The position numbers were made by a program, and so were the translations under genes. From JAWLBW01 sp041687475 (GTDB taxonomy: Bacteria > J088 > JAWLBW01), in assembly GCA_041687475.1 (NCBI GenBank), contig JAWLBW010000041.1, forward strand, positions 1 to 21,184: DNA of 21,184 bases, written 5' to 3'. Shown here piece after piece: positions 13,694 through 21,023 of this stretch (its first letter is position 1; every line of letters starts with the position of its first letter). The notes under the pieces are model-generated. The model saw only the letters and a program-made list of their open reading frames with translations, was not told where the DNA came from and searched no databases.

Positions 13694-15310
13694 TCAGTGC
13701 GAGGTGCCGCGCGAGAGCGTTACCTTGTTGTGCACGTTGTACTTGCCCGAAGGTTTGACCATGGGTATACGCTTGACCTCTTCCAGCGTCTGCGCGTCAT
13801 AGACGACCACGGCGCCGTCCATGTCCCAGATGCTTAGCAGGGCATAGCGGCCGTCCTTGGTAAACTCGACATGAGCCGCGGTCTTGCCCGGAGCCGGTTG
13901 CAGGGTCTTCACGATCTCGAGCGTGTTCTTGTCTATGACGTGCACCTTGTCCTTGTTCGGACCGAAGAAGACGTCGACCCAGGCATAGGGCGATTTCTCG
14001 TGGCTGCGCATGAAGAAACCGGGCCCCTGGGTTGGAATCTGTTTGACCAGTTTCCACGAAGCCATGTCGATGATGGATACGAGGCCGTCCTTCAGGTTGG
14101 GCGTGGCAATAATCGTGCGGCCGTCATGTTCCCAGGTAATGCCCGAGGCCAGGTGGGGCATGCCCGGAATATCGACCGAAGCAATGACTTCGCCCTTGTC
14201 GAGGTCGATGACCTGGCCCTTCTCGCCGCCGCGGGCCGAACCGACCACATAGCGATAATCGGGATCGAAGAGAAATTCGTCGAGGAAGCCGTCGACCACG
14301 ATGCGCCGCAAGTCGATGCGCTCGGAAACGGCCAGCATGTCGCCCGACTCCTTGCGGTGGTCGTGCACCCATTTGTTCTTCATGTCGGCGGCGCTTACTT
14401 TGATTTCCCAGAGCTCGGGCGCATCCTTGAGCGCGACGATGAAGCTGTCGCGGGGGGCAGCCTGATACACCGCGCTGACCCGTGAAGAAGCGCCGTCGGC
14501 GCCAATGGTGGGAATGACGCGCTTCAGGGTGAATTTTTCGACGTCGAGAAGCACCACGTTATGGGGAAGATAATTACCCACCAGCACCCAGCGGCCGTCG
14601 GCCGACACGGCGACGTTGCGGGTGTTGATGCCCGCGCGAATCTCGGCAACGACCTTGAGGTTCCACAGATCGAACTTGCTGACCCAACCGTCGCGCGAGG
14701 CGAAGTACACGTAGCGCCCGTCGGGCGAGAATTTGGGGCCGCCGTGAAGCGCAAAGCGGGTCTGGAAGCGGTGTATCGGGGTGAAGGTGTCGCCGTCGAG
14801 TACCGTGGCGTGGTGATCGCCGACTTCGACGACGATGAAGAGGTTTTCGGGATCGGCCTCGAAGACCGGTTTGTTTCGCAGGTATTCGGACCCCGGGTAT
14901 TCGATGCGTGAGTTGAGTATCTCGGCCGCGCCCCAAACGGGTTGTTCGGCGGGGGCCTCATAGATGTAACCGGAAAGCAGCTCGATCTCGTCTTCATTCA
15001 GCCTGTCGGCAAAGGCCGGCATCTGCGTTGCCGGGCGTCCGCCGGCAATGACCCTGGCCGCTTCGCCTTTGCGCAGGCGGGCAAGGTTTTCGGGAAGCAG
15101 GGCAGGGCCCATTCCACCCAGGCGCCCTTCGCCGTGACAGGCGGCGCAGTGCGCGGCATACAGGCCGGCCGCGACGTTGCCGACTTCGTGTTTCTCCGTA
15201 GCGGCAGCGGGTCGCGGGTCGGAGGCGGTCGACTCGCGCTGGGCGCCCGCGCACGCTGTGATGGTGAGAAGGCTCAGTAAGGTTGTACGGGCAAGGATGT
15301 TTCTACGCAT
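13694..15310 (-). CDS. nirN: NirN, dihydro-heme d1 dehydrogenase with N-terminal cytochrome c domain, 538 aa
   Basis: NirN is the periplasmic enzyme for the last step of heme d1 synthesis: it dehydrogenates dihydro-heme d1 and hands d1 to NirS. The N-terminal cytochrome c domain has CAACH (Cys55, Cys58, His59) followed by RLGGMGPALLPENL, a NirN-type stretch, and an axial Met candidate Met97 (TQMPAF). The remainder is the eight-bladed d1-type propeller with repeated blade motifs (SPDGRYVYFASRDGW, SADGRWVLVGNY). It ends in the NirN-type tail KPSGKYNVHNKVTLSRGTSH rather than the NirS-type tail. The signal sequence ends LTITAC, a plausible lipobox with Cys20, followed by an unstructured linker of about 30 residues. 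GGGGAGAA precedes the ATG. It is the last gene before the shared terminator, 25 bases after nirJ. Confidence 0.92.
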   Translation of the reverse strand: MRRNILARTTLLSLLTITACAGAQRESTASDPRPAAATEKHEVGNVAAGLYAAHCAACHGEGRLGGMGPALLPENLARLRKGEAARVIAGGRPATQMPAFADRLNEDEIELLSGYIYEAPAEQPVWGAAEILNSRIEYPGSEYLRNKPVFEADPENLFIVVEVGDHHATVLDGDTFTPIHRFQTRFALHGGPKFSPDGRYVYFASRDGWVSKFDLWNLKVVAEIRAGINTRNVAVSADGRWVLVGNYLPHNVVLLDVEKFTLKRVIPTIGADGASSRVSAVYQAAPRDSFIVALKDAPELWEIKVSAADMKNKWVHDHRKESGDMLAVSERIDLRRIVVDGFLDEFLFDPDYRYVVGSARGGEKGQVIDLDKGEVIASVDIPGMPHLASGITWEHDGRTIIATPNLKDGLVSIIDMASWKLVKQIPTQGPGFFMRSHEKSPYAWVDVFFGPNKDKVHVIDKNTLEIVKTLQPAPGKTAAHVEFTKDGRYALLSIWDMDGAVVVYDAQTLEEVKRIPMVKPSGKYNVHNKVTLSRGTSH

Positions 15311-15335
15311 GATGTTCTCCCCTTTTCCGGCCCTC

Positions 15336-16541
15336 TCAGATCAGGCTCGGCACCGAGTCGGCGCGTGAGCGCCTGTCTTCGGTCTTCTCGGCAAGATTCT
15401 GCATGCCGATCTCTTCGTCGGTGAGGTAGCAACCCGGATCTTCGGCCCAGGGATCGCCGTAAAGCTCGCGGGCTCTGACGCGGGTGTTGCCGCCGCAGAC
15501 GTCGAAGAAGGCGCACGCGGCGCAGCGCCCTTTCACCGCGCGAGGCGTGGCTTTCAAGCCGGCCATGATGGGGTCGCTGGTGTCGGGCCAGATCTCGGAG
15601 AAAGGCCGTTGCTTGACGTTGCCGAGGTCGTACTTCCACCAGAAGGTGTCCGGATGTACGTTGCCGAGGTTATCGATGTTGGCTACGTTCACGCCCGACG
15701 AGTTGCCGCCCCATTGGGTCAGCTTCGCCCTGAGATGTTCGACACGTTCGGCGGGAAAGCGTTCGCGGGCCCAGTGCAGCAGAAACACGCCGTCGGCGTC
15801 GTTGTTGCCGGTCACGATTTCCTTATCGATGCCCCGCTTCACATAGGAAAGGCAGGTTTCGAAGAGCATTTCCATGGCCTTGCGCGTGGTAACGAAATGG
15901 GCGTCGTCCTTGCGGTTCTTGTTGCCGCGGCCGGCGTAGTTGAGGTGCGACAGGTAGAACTTGTCGATGTCTTCTTCGTCGAGCATACGCAACAGGGCGG
16001 GCAGGTCGGCGGCGTTGTCCTGGGTAAGCGTGAAGCGGGTGCCCACCTTGATGCCGTGTTTGCGCATGAGGCGAATGCCGTGCATCGAGGCATCGAAGGC
16101 GCCTTCCTTGCGGCGGAACTTGTCGTGAATGGCGCCGATGCCGTCGAGGCTAACGCCCACGTAGTCGAAGCCGACGTCGGCAATGTCGTCGATATTCTTC
16201 TCGTCGATGAGCGTACCATTGCTCGACAGGCCGACGTAGAAACCCATTTTCTTGGCGCGCCTGGCAATCATGTAGATGTCGGGCCGCAGCAGGGGTTCGC
16301 CGCCCGAGAGAATGAGCACGGGCACGCCGAAGGCCTTCAAATCGTCCATGACGGTGTAGACCTGGCTGGTCGAGAGCTCGCCCGGAAAGGTGGTATCGGC
16401 CGAAATCGAATAGCAATGTTTGCAGGCCAGGTTGCAGCGGCGAATCAAATTCCAGATGACCACCGGCCCCGGAGGATTACGGCGCGGACCCACGGGGGTG
16501 GGGTTGATGAGCTCGCGCATGTATTGAGATATGCGAAACAT
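15336..16541 (-). CDS. nirJ: NirJ, radical-SAM heme d1 biosynthesis enzyme, 401 aa
   Basis: This cytoplasmic radical-SAM enzyme replaces the propionate side chains of the didecarboxysiroheme intermediate on the way to heme d1. The SAM cluster motif CNLACKHC gives Cys36, Cys40 and Cys43. It is followed by LSGGEPLLRPD (SAM-binding GGE, 79-88), SSNGT and VSLDG strands. The C-terminal SPASM-like auxiliary cluster region has Cys340, Cys343 and Cys349 (CAACAFFDVCGGN) plus Cys371. The ATG at 16541 is preceded by GGGAGGA at good spacing; the frame is open back to 16619, but that extension shows no conservation. A 79-base gap with several hairpins separates it from nirH. Confidence 0.94.
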   Translation of the reverse strand: MFRISQYMRELINPTPVGPRRNPPGPVVIWNLIRRCNLACKHCYSISADTTFPGELSTSQVYTVMDDLKAFGVPVLILSGGEPLLRPDIYMIARRAKKMGFYVGLSSNGTLIDEKNIDDIADVGFDYVGVSLDGIGAIHDKFRRKEGAFDASMHGIRLMRKHGIKVGTRFTLTQDNAADLPALLRMLDEEDIDKFYLSHLNYAGRGNKNRKDDAHFVTTRKAMEMLFETCLSYVKRGIDKEIVTGNNDADGVFLLHWARERFPAERVEHLRAKLTQWGGNSSGVNVANIDNLGNVHPDTFWWKYDLGNVKQRPFSEIWPDTSDPIMAGLKATPRAVKGRCAACAFFDVCGGNTRVRARELYGDPWAEDPGCYLTDEEIGMQNLAEKTEDRRSRADSVPSLI

Positions 16542-16555
16542 GGTGTCCTCCCTTT

Positions 16556-16612
16556 GGGTCTTGCGAGACCCATGGCCGTCAAGGCCTCGTGTCATCGGCC
16601 CGGTGACGGGCC
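16556..16612 (-). repeat. Three short hairpins in the nirH-nirJ gap
   Basis: Perfect inverted repeats: GGGTCT-N4-AGACCC (16556-16571), GGCC-N5-GGCC (16574-16586) and GGCCCG-N4-CGGGCC (16597-16612). None is followed by a T-run on the minus strand, so they are not classical terminators. They could stabilise or process the polycistronic message ahead of nirJ. Confidence 0.55.
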
Positions 16613-16620
16613 ATTTCAAA

Positions 16621-17112
16621 TCAAGCAGTGATGCGCAGACCCGTCTTCTTGAGAATGCGGGTGCTGTACAGAATCAGGTGGCCTCGGTCGTGTTCGCCCA
16701 GCATTGCTGCGATGGTGTCGACCTTGGCCTGCACTTCTTCGCGGTCGTGTCCGTGTACCATGGCAAAGAGGTTATAGGGCCACATGGGCAGATGGCGCGG
16801 CCGCCGGTAGGCGTGGCTCACGAAATCGAGCGCGCCGACCTTCTCGCCCAGTGCGTCGATGTGCTCGTCGGGTACGTTCCAGACGCTCATGCCGTTGGCT
16901 CGGTAGCCCAGTCGGTAGTGATTGGGTACGACGCCGATGCGCCGAATGACGCCGCTTTCGGCCATACGGCGCATGCGCATCATGACTTCGGCTTCGTCGA
17001 CACCGACCTGTCGGGCCACCTCGGCGTAGGGCCGGGCGCTGAGCGGTAGACCGGCCTGCGTGGCCAGCACGATGCGGCGATCGATGTCGTCGATGAGCGT
17101 GTCTTCGTTCAT
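16621..17112 (-). CDS. nirH: NirH, siroheme decarboxylase subunit (Lrp/AsnC-like), 163 aa
   Basis: This is one of four paralogous Lrp/AsnC-like proteins that decarboxylate siroheme to 12,18-didecarboxysiroheme in the cytoplasm. The N-terminal winged-helix-like domain (DDIDRRIVLATQAGLPL) leads to the ligand domain. YRRPRHLPMWPYNLFAMVHG (102-121) is the signature shared with NirL. The C-terminal end STRILKKTGLRI fits NirH rather than NirL, whose tail here is longer and basic. ATG at 17112 overlaps the nirG stop by four bases (ATGA), so the pair is translationally coupled and probably forms the NirGH complex. NirH/NirL naming rests on order and tail motif. Confidence 0.88.
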   Translation of the reverse strand: MNEDTLIDDIDRRIVLATQAGLPLSARPYAEVARQVGVDEAEVMMRMRRMAESGVIRRIGVVPNHYRLGYRANGMSVWNVPDEHIDALGEKVGALDFVSHAYRRPRHLPMWPYNLFAMVHGHDREEVQAKVDTIAAMLGEHDRGHLILYSTRILKKTGLRITA

Positions 17113-17552
17113 ACGTCAAACCGCAGGCCGACGAAGAACTCGCGTTCTTTCGGCATGTTGTATACCTTCAGTTCGGTTGCCGATTCAATGCGCGCAATGG
17201 CGTCGTCGATGCCGGCGGGTGTTTCCGTGGCCAGCACGAACCACATGTTCAACTCGTGCTCGCGTTCGTAGTTGTGCGCCACTTCGGGCATGGCGTCGAG
17301 TAGGGCGGCCACGCGGTCGTAGTCGGCGCGGGGCACGGCCATGGCGGCCAGCGTGAGTCCGCCGCCCATGCGCTCGGCGTGGTACATGGGGCCGAAGCGG
17401 GTGAGCATGCCTTCGTCGAGCATGCGCCGGATACGTGCGATGACGTCGTCTTCGGTCGCGTCGAAGCGCGCGGCCACCTCGGCGAAAGGCCGTTCGGTAA
17501 CGGGAAAACCGCCCTGCAGGCTGTTGATGATGTCGCGATCCAGCTTATCCAC
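17109..17552 (-). CDS. nirG: NirG, siroheme decarboxylase subunit (Lrp/AsnC-like), 147 aa
   Basis: Siroheme decarboxylase subunit of the NirD/NirG type. It opens with MDKLDRDIINSLQGGFPV, keeps the FGPMYH element after the winged-helix domain, and carries HNYERE (93-98) followed by LNMWFVLA, the signature that separates D/G from L/H. The end VYNMPKEREFFVGLRF matches known NirG proteins closely. The start codon is GTG at 17552, overlapping the nirL stop by eight bases; the GTG may lower its translation relative to its neighbours. It should pair with NirH. Confidence 0.9.
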   Translation of the reverse strand: MDKLDRDIINSLQGGFPVTERPFAEVAARFDATEDDVIARIRRMLDEGMLTRFGPMYHAERMGGGLTLAAMAVPRADYDRVAALLDAMPEVAHNYEREHELNMWFVLATETPAGIDDAIARIESATELKVYNMPKEREFFVGLRFDV

Positions 17553-18066
17553 GCGAATCTCCAGTCATTGCGGTTGCGGCCGTGCCGGTCGACAGAAAGC
17601 GCTGGCCCCGTTGCTTGAAGGCCCGCCGGCTGAAGAGCACGGCGTGCGGTATGGCCTCGAGGCCGCATTCGCTCCGCAGCCGCCCGATCTGTTCTTCGAC
17701 GACTTGGCGGCTGCGGCCGTGAATCATGCAGAACAGGTTGTACGGCCACTCGGGCAGCCTGCGGGGGCGCCGGTAGCACAGCGTTACGAACGGGTAGGTC
17801 GAAAATGCCCGCCCCGTCTCGGCCACCTGACTATCGGGAATGTCCCAGACCACCATGGCGTTGGCCCGGTAGCCGAGCGCGCGATGCTTTACGATGACGC
17901 CCATGCGTTGAATGGTTCCCTGGGCTTGCAGCGCGGCCAGTCGGTCGAGCACCTCGGCCTCGGTCATGCCGACGCTGCGGCCCAGCGCGGCGTAGGGCTT
18001 CGGCTCGAGAGGCAGCCCGTTCTGCAGCGCGGCCAGCAGGGCCGTATCGGCGACGGTCAGTTCCAT
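17545..18066 (-). CDS. nirL: NirL, siroheme decarboxylase subunit (Lrp/AsnC-like), 173 aa
   Basis: Siroheme decarboxylase subunit of the NirL/NirH type, with YRRPRRLPEWPYNLFCMIHG at residues 98-117 and the RALGYRANAMVVWDIPD strand before it. The frame is open well upstream (to 18441), but that part is antiparallel noise over nirD. The ATG at 18066 gives a start typical of the family (MELTVADTALLAALQNGLPL). The start overlaps the nirD stop by ten bases. The C-terminus is a little extended (about 20 residues, Thr/Ala/Gly-rich) relative to NirH. It is expected to form the NirDL heterodimer. Confidence 0.9.
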   Translation of the reverse strand: MELTVADTALLAALQNGLPLEPKPYAALGRSVGMTEAEVLDRLAALQAQGTIQRMGVIVKHRALGYRANAMVVWDIPDSQVAETGRAFSTYPFVTLCYRRPRRLPEWPYNLFCMIHGRSRQVVEEQIGRLRSECGLEAIPHAVLFSRRAFKQRGQRFLSTGTAATAMTGDSRG

Positions 18067-18575
18067 TGCAGTCTGAACCCCAGATCGATGTGATAGTCTT
18101 CGACCAGCGGAAGGTAGAGTACCGGAAGGCCGGTGCGCGTTTCGATTTCCCGCAGGGTGTCGAGAAGGACCGCTTCCGAGGGGGCGCCGGCAACGAACCA
18201 GAGGTTGAAACGATGCTCGCGCTCGTAGTTGTGGTTTACTTCGGTAAACGAGTTTACGATGGCCGCCACCTCTTCGAGGCGTTCGTCGGGCACGGCCATG
18301 GCGGCCAGCGTGCTTGCGCCGACGCGGTTGGGCCGCAGAACCGCGCCCACCCGGGCAATCAGCCCCCGTTCCCGCAATGACCGCAGCGTTCGCAGCACCT
18401 CGGCCTCGCTTGCGCCGAGGCGATGGCCCAGTTCCCGCCACGGATCGGAGCAGAGCGGAAAGTCACGCTGGAATTCGTCGAGCAGCCGGCGTTCGAGTTC
18501 GCTCAACGCCTCGACGGGGCGCAGGTCTTCGACACGCGGGGCGTTCGGTTGTTCGTTGTGGGTAGCTTCATTCAT
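18057..18575 (-). CDS. nirD: NirD, siroheme decarboxylase subunit (Lrp/AsnC-like), 172 aa
   Basis: First of the four decarboxylase subunits. An N-terminal polar extension of about 25 residues precedes the winged-helix domain (LSELERRLLDEFQRDFPL). The D/G signature is present as HNYERE (115-120) and FNLWFV (123-128), and the end LVEDYHIDLGFRL is typical of NirD. It starts ten bases after the nirF stop. The conserved His of HNYERE is in the substrate pocket of the related decarboxylases (AhbA/NirD). Despite the Lrp/AsnC fold, these proteins are enzymes rather than transcription factors. Confidence 0.9.
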   Translation of the reverse strand: MNEATHNEQPNAPRVEDLRPVEALSELERRLLDEFQRDFPLCSDPWRELGHRLGASEAEVLRTLRSLRERGLIARVGAVLRPNRVGASTLAAMAVPDERLEEVAAIVNSFTEVNHNYEREHRFNLWFVAGAPSEAVLLDTLREIETRTGLPVLYLPLVEDYHIDLGFRLQWN

Positions 18576-18584
18576 GCCTGCCCC

Positions 18585-19793
18585 TCACATACCGATTCGG
18601 TGGGCCCGCGGCGTGAAAAAGATACCGCTCGGCTTCTCTGCCTCGAGTTCGGTTACCTTACGGAAGTCGTCGGTGCGGTAGACCACGACCTTGTTCGCAT
18701 CGCGGGCCGAAATCCACACCTCATCGCCGCGCGGCGTAAACTCCATGTGCAGCACGGCTTTTCCCGGATGCAGTTCCTTCACGATTTTCATGCTGGGTAC
18801 GTCGAGCACCTGCACCGTGTCGTAATCGGGAAAGGCGAAGTTGACCCAGACCTGGCGGCCGTCGGGGCGTGCCGATACGAAAACCGGCTGCCCTTTGACG
18901 GGAATACGGCGTACTTCCTGCCAGGTTTCGTTGTCGACGACCACCACTTCGTGCCGGCCCACGCCGGGCACGAAGCTGTAACGACCGGTGAGGGCCCAGC
19001 CTTCGAGGTGGGGCATCTTGTACACCGGCAGCTTCTGCTCGCCCTTTCCGTATTTGTGCAGAACGCGGGTAACCCGCGGTTGGTCGTGCCAGAGATCGAC
19101 CATGGACATGCCGTCTTCGCCGAACAGGCCGGCCACGTAGAAACGGCCGTCGGGTGTAATGAGGGCGTCGTACGGCAGCTTGCCGGCATCGGCGAACTTC
19201 TGCACCACGGGATTGCGGGGGTCGCTCAGATCGGCCACCCAGATTTCGCCCGCGTCATACAGCGAATAGGCGAACCGGTTGCCCGGCAGGTCGACGAGGC
19301 CCACGGTTTTCGAGGCCTTTCCGTCGGCCGAAACCGCCGGAATGTCGGCCAGCATTTCGAGGCTGTCGGCGTCGAACACCCGCACGCCGCCCGGTTCGTA
19401 GTTCGACACGGCAATGAGTCGGCCGTCCTGCGAAATGGCGCCGCCGATGCTGTTGCCGCCTTGAATGATGCGCTTGACGATGCGCGCTTCGAGCAGGTCG
19501 ATCTTCGTGAGGCCGCCGTCGCGTCCGTAGACATAGGCATAGCGGGCGTCGCGTGAGAAGTTGAGCGAAGCGTGCGACAGGTCGCCCAGGCCTTCAACGC
19601 GCGCCAACGTGGTGCGGCGGGTGGTTTCGACAATGAGCACCGAGCCGGTGGCCCGCTCGATGACGACGCCCAGGTCGCCGGTGCCGCGCAGTACCGGGCT
19701 TGTGGTGGGCTGTGTCGCCGTCGTTCGCCCTCCGGCGCAGGCGGCCGCGAAGATGACGGCAAGCAGGGCGATATATGTCTTAATCGGTTTCAT
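18585..19793 (-). CDS. nirF: NirF, heme d1 biosynthesis propeller protein, lipoprotein, 402 aa
   Basis: NirF is a periplasmic d1-type beta-propeller needed for heme d1 maturation. It lacks the cytochrome c domain of NirN and NirS. The N-terminus is a lipoprotein signal (YIALLAVIFAAAC, Cys19) followed by a Thr-rich linker, so the protein should be membrane-tethered. The GDLSHASLNFSRDARYAYVYGRDGG block (His74) and the NLSHD-like repeated blades follow, and it closes with the NirF hallmark KPSGIFFTPRAHRIGM. Length is typical. The ATG at 19793 overlaps the nirC reading frame by 14 bases. NirF lipoproteins are known in pseudomonads. Confidence 0.93.
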   Translation of the reverse strand: MKPIKTYIALLAVIFAAACAGGRTTATQPTTSPVLRGTGDLGVVIERATGSVLIVETTRRTTLARVEGLGDLSHASLNFSRDARYAYVYGRDGGLTKIDLLEARIVKRIIQGGNSIGGAISQDGRLIAVSNYEPGGVRVFDADSLEMLADIPAVSADGKASKTVGLVDLPGNRFAYSLYDAGEIWVADLSDPRNPVVQKFADAGKLPYDALITPDGRFYVAGLFGEDGMSMVDLWHDQPRVTRVLHKYGKGEQKLPVYKMPHLEGWALTGRYSFVPGVGRHEVVVVDNETWQEVRRIPVKGQPVFVSARPDGRQVWVNFAFPDYDTVQVLDVPSMKIVKELHPGKAVLHMEFTPRGDEVWISARDANKVVVYRTDDFRKVTELEAEKPSGIFFTPRAHRIGM

Positions 19794-20121
19794 CGCTCAT
19801 CCCCTTCTTGAGCTCGACCGCAATGTACCTGGCCTCGTCTTCGCTGAGAAAACGACGCCACGGCGGCATGGGCGTACCGGGTACGCCTTCGAGAATAATG
19901 GTTTTCAGTAACTCGGGGTGCTTGCCCGCCAGATCGGCGGGACGCAGGGCCGGCCCCAGGCCACCCTTGAGGGTCATGCCGTGGCACGAGCCGCAGTCTT
20001 CACGAACCAGCTCGCGCAGTTGGGAGCGGCGGGCGGCATCGGGTTCAGCGGCAAGTGCCGGTTGAACGGTGGCGAGTATGGTAGAAACCAGGAGGACGTA
20101 TGGCGTTTCCCTGCGCAACAT
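19780..20121 (-). CDS. nirC: NirC, small periplasmic cytochrome c, 113 aa
   Basis: Monoheme class I cytochrome c that can serve as an electron donor to NirS or in d1 maturation. The Sec signal (residues 1-25, ending QPALAAE) is followed by CGSCH (Cys43, Cys46, His47), LKGGLGPALRPADL and the axial Met85 in GTPMPPW. The end FLSEDEARYIAVELKKG is typical of NirC. The ATG at 20121 has GGGGAGAAGG upstream; the frame stays open to 20313, but that region lies inside nirE. The nirE stop is 11 bases upstream. No separate cytochrome c551 gene (nirM) is present in this stretch. Confidence 0.93.
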   Translation of the reverse strand: MLRRETPYVLLVSTILATVQPALAAEPDAARRSQLRELVREDCGSCHGMTLKGGLGPALRPADLAGKHPELLKTIILEGVPGTPMPPWRRFLSEDEARYIAVELKKGMSDETD

Positions 20122-20132
20122 GTCCTTCTCCC

Positions 20133-20939
20133 CTAGGCGCCGCCCATGACCCGGGCGGGCTGTATGATATCGGGTGGATCTTCTTCGGCCCTCGGCGCAC
20201 GCGGTTGCAGCATTTCTCGCAGGCGTACCACGTCGCCGATGACGACGAGCGAGGGCGGGCAAAATCCCTGCGCCTCGACGGCCTCGGGTAGTTCGGCCAG
20301 CGTCGATACGCATTCGCGCTGACGGGGGGTGGTGCCGTTTTCAATGACGGCGGCCGGGGTGTCGGGCGCGCGCCCGGCTTCCATCAACTTACGAGTGAGA
20401 AAGGGCAGGTTACCCAGGCCCATGTAAATGACCAGCGTGCCGTTGGGGTCGGCCAGCGCCCGCCAGTCGAGATCGAGGTCTTCGTCGTTGCGGGCGTGCC
20501 CCGTTACGATGTGCAGGGTGTTGGCCAGGCCGCGGTGGGTCAGCGGAATGCCCGCGGCGGCGGTGCAGCCGGCAAAGGCACTGATGCCGGGTACGAATTC
20601 GAAAGCGATGCCGTTGGCGGCCAGCAGGCCGGCTTCTTCGCTGCCCCGTCCGAAGACGAGGGGGTCGCCGCCTTTGAGGCGAACCACATTGCGGCCGGTA
20701 CGTGCCAGGTCGACCAACATCTGGTTGATGCGTTCCTGCGGAACGGCATGGTGGCCCGAGGTCTTACCCACGAACAGTCGGGTGGCTCCCTTGGGTACGA
20801 GCGCAAGAATCTCGGGCGAGACCAGACGATCGTATACCACCACTTCGGCGGCGCCGATGATGCGCATGGCCCGTACGGTAAGCAGCTCGGGGTCGCCCGG
20901 TCCGGCGCCGACGAGAAAGACTTTTCCCGGATTCGTCAT
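20133..20939 (-). CDS. nirE: NirE, uroporphyrinogen-III C-methyltransferase (SUMT), 268 aa
   Basis: NirE transfers two methyl groups from SAM to uroporphyrinogen III to make precorrin-2, the entry step to siroheme and heme d1. Motifs in order: VFLVGAGPGDPELLTVRA (SAM-binding glycine loop), VVVYDRLVSPEIL, VVRLKGGDPLVFGRGSEEA, VPGISAFAGCTAAAGIPLTHRG and the closing PSLVVIGDVV. It is a stand-alone SUMT without the CysG dehydrogenase/ferrochelatase half. The ATG at 20939 has AGAGG upstream. Placement right after nirS and before nirC marks it as the nir-dedicated copy. A short acidic/Pro-rich tail follows the catalytic domain. Confidence 0.94.
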   Translation of the reverse strand: MTNPGKVFLVGAGPGDPELLTVRAMRIIGAAEVVVYDRLVSPEILALVPKGATRLFVGKTSGHHAVPQERINQMLVDLARTGRNVVRLKGGDPLVFGRGSEEAGLLAANGIAFEFVPGISAFAGCTAAAGIPLTHRGLANTLHIVTGHARNDEDLDLDWRALADPNGTLVIYMGLGNLPFLTRKLMEAGRAPDTPAAVIENGTTPRQRECVSTLAELPEAVEAQGFCPPSLVVIGDVVRLREMLQPRAPRAEEDPPDIIQPARVMGGA

Positions 20940-20982
20940 GGTGAAGCCTCTGCCAAAAAGCGTTTTACTCGACTTCGGCGAG

Positions 20983-21016
20983 AAAAAGGGGCGGGGAAGA
21001 GCGCCTTCCCCGCCCC
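20983..21016 (-). terminator. Intrinsic terminator after nirS
   Basis: GGGGCGGGGAAG (20988-20999) and CTTCCCCGCCCC (21005-21016) form a perfect 12-bp, very GC-rich stem with a 5-base loop. On the minus strand it is followed by TTTTT. It lies seven bases after the nirS stop and about 45 bases before nirE, so it should end most nirS transcripts and let only part continue into the biosynthesis genes, unless nirE has its own promoter. Confidence 0.88.
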
Positions 21017-21023
21017 TGCATGC

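Noticed and set aside
15609..16631. Long open frame (340 codons) on the plus strand across nirJ
   Set aside because: Antisense shadow; nirJ on the other strand has all cluster cysteines.
18423..19556. Long open frame (377 codons) on the plus strand across nirD and nirF
   Set aside because: Antisense to two clearly recognised nir genes; no family resemblance.
13592..21023. FNR/DNR/NNR-type sites (TTGAT-N4-ATCAA) expected for a denitrification cluster
   Set aside because: None found by eye within the nir gaps; the relevant promoter is probably upstream of nirS, outside the window.
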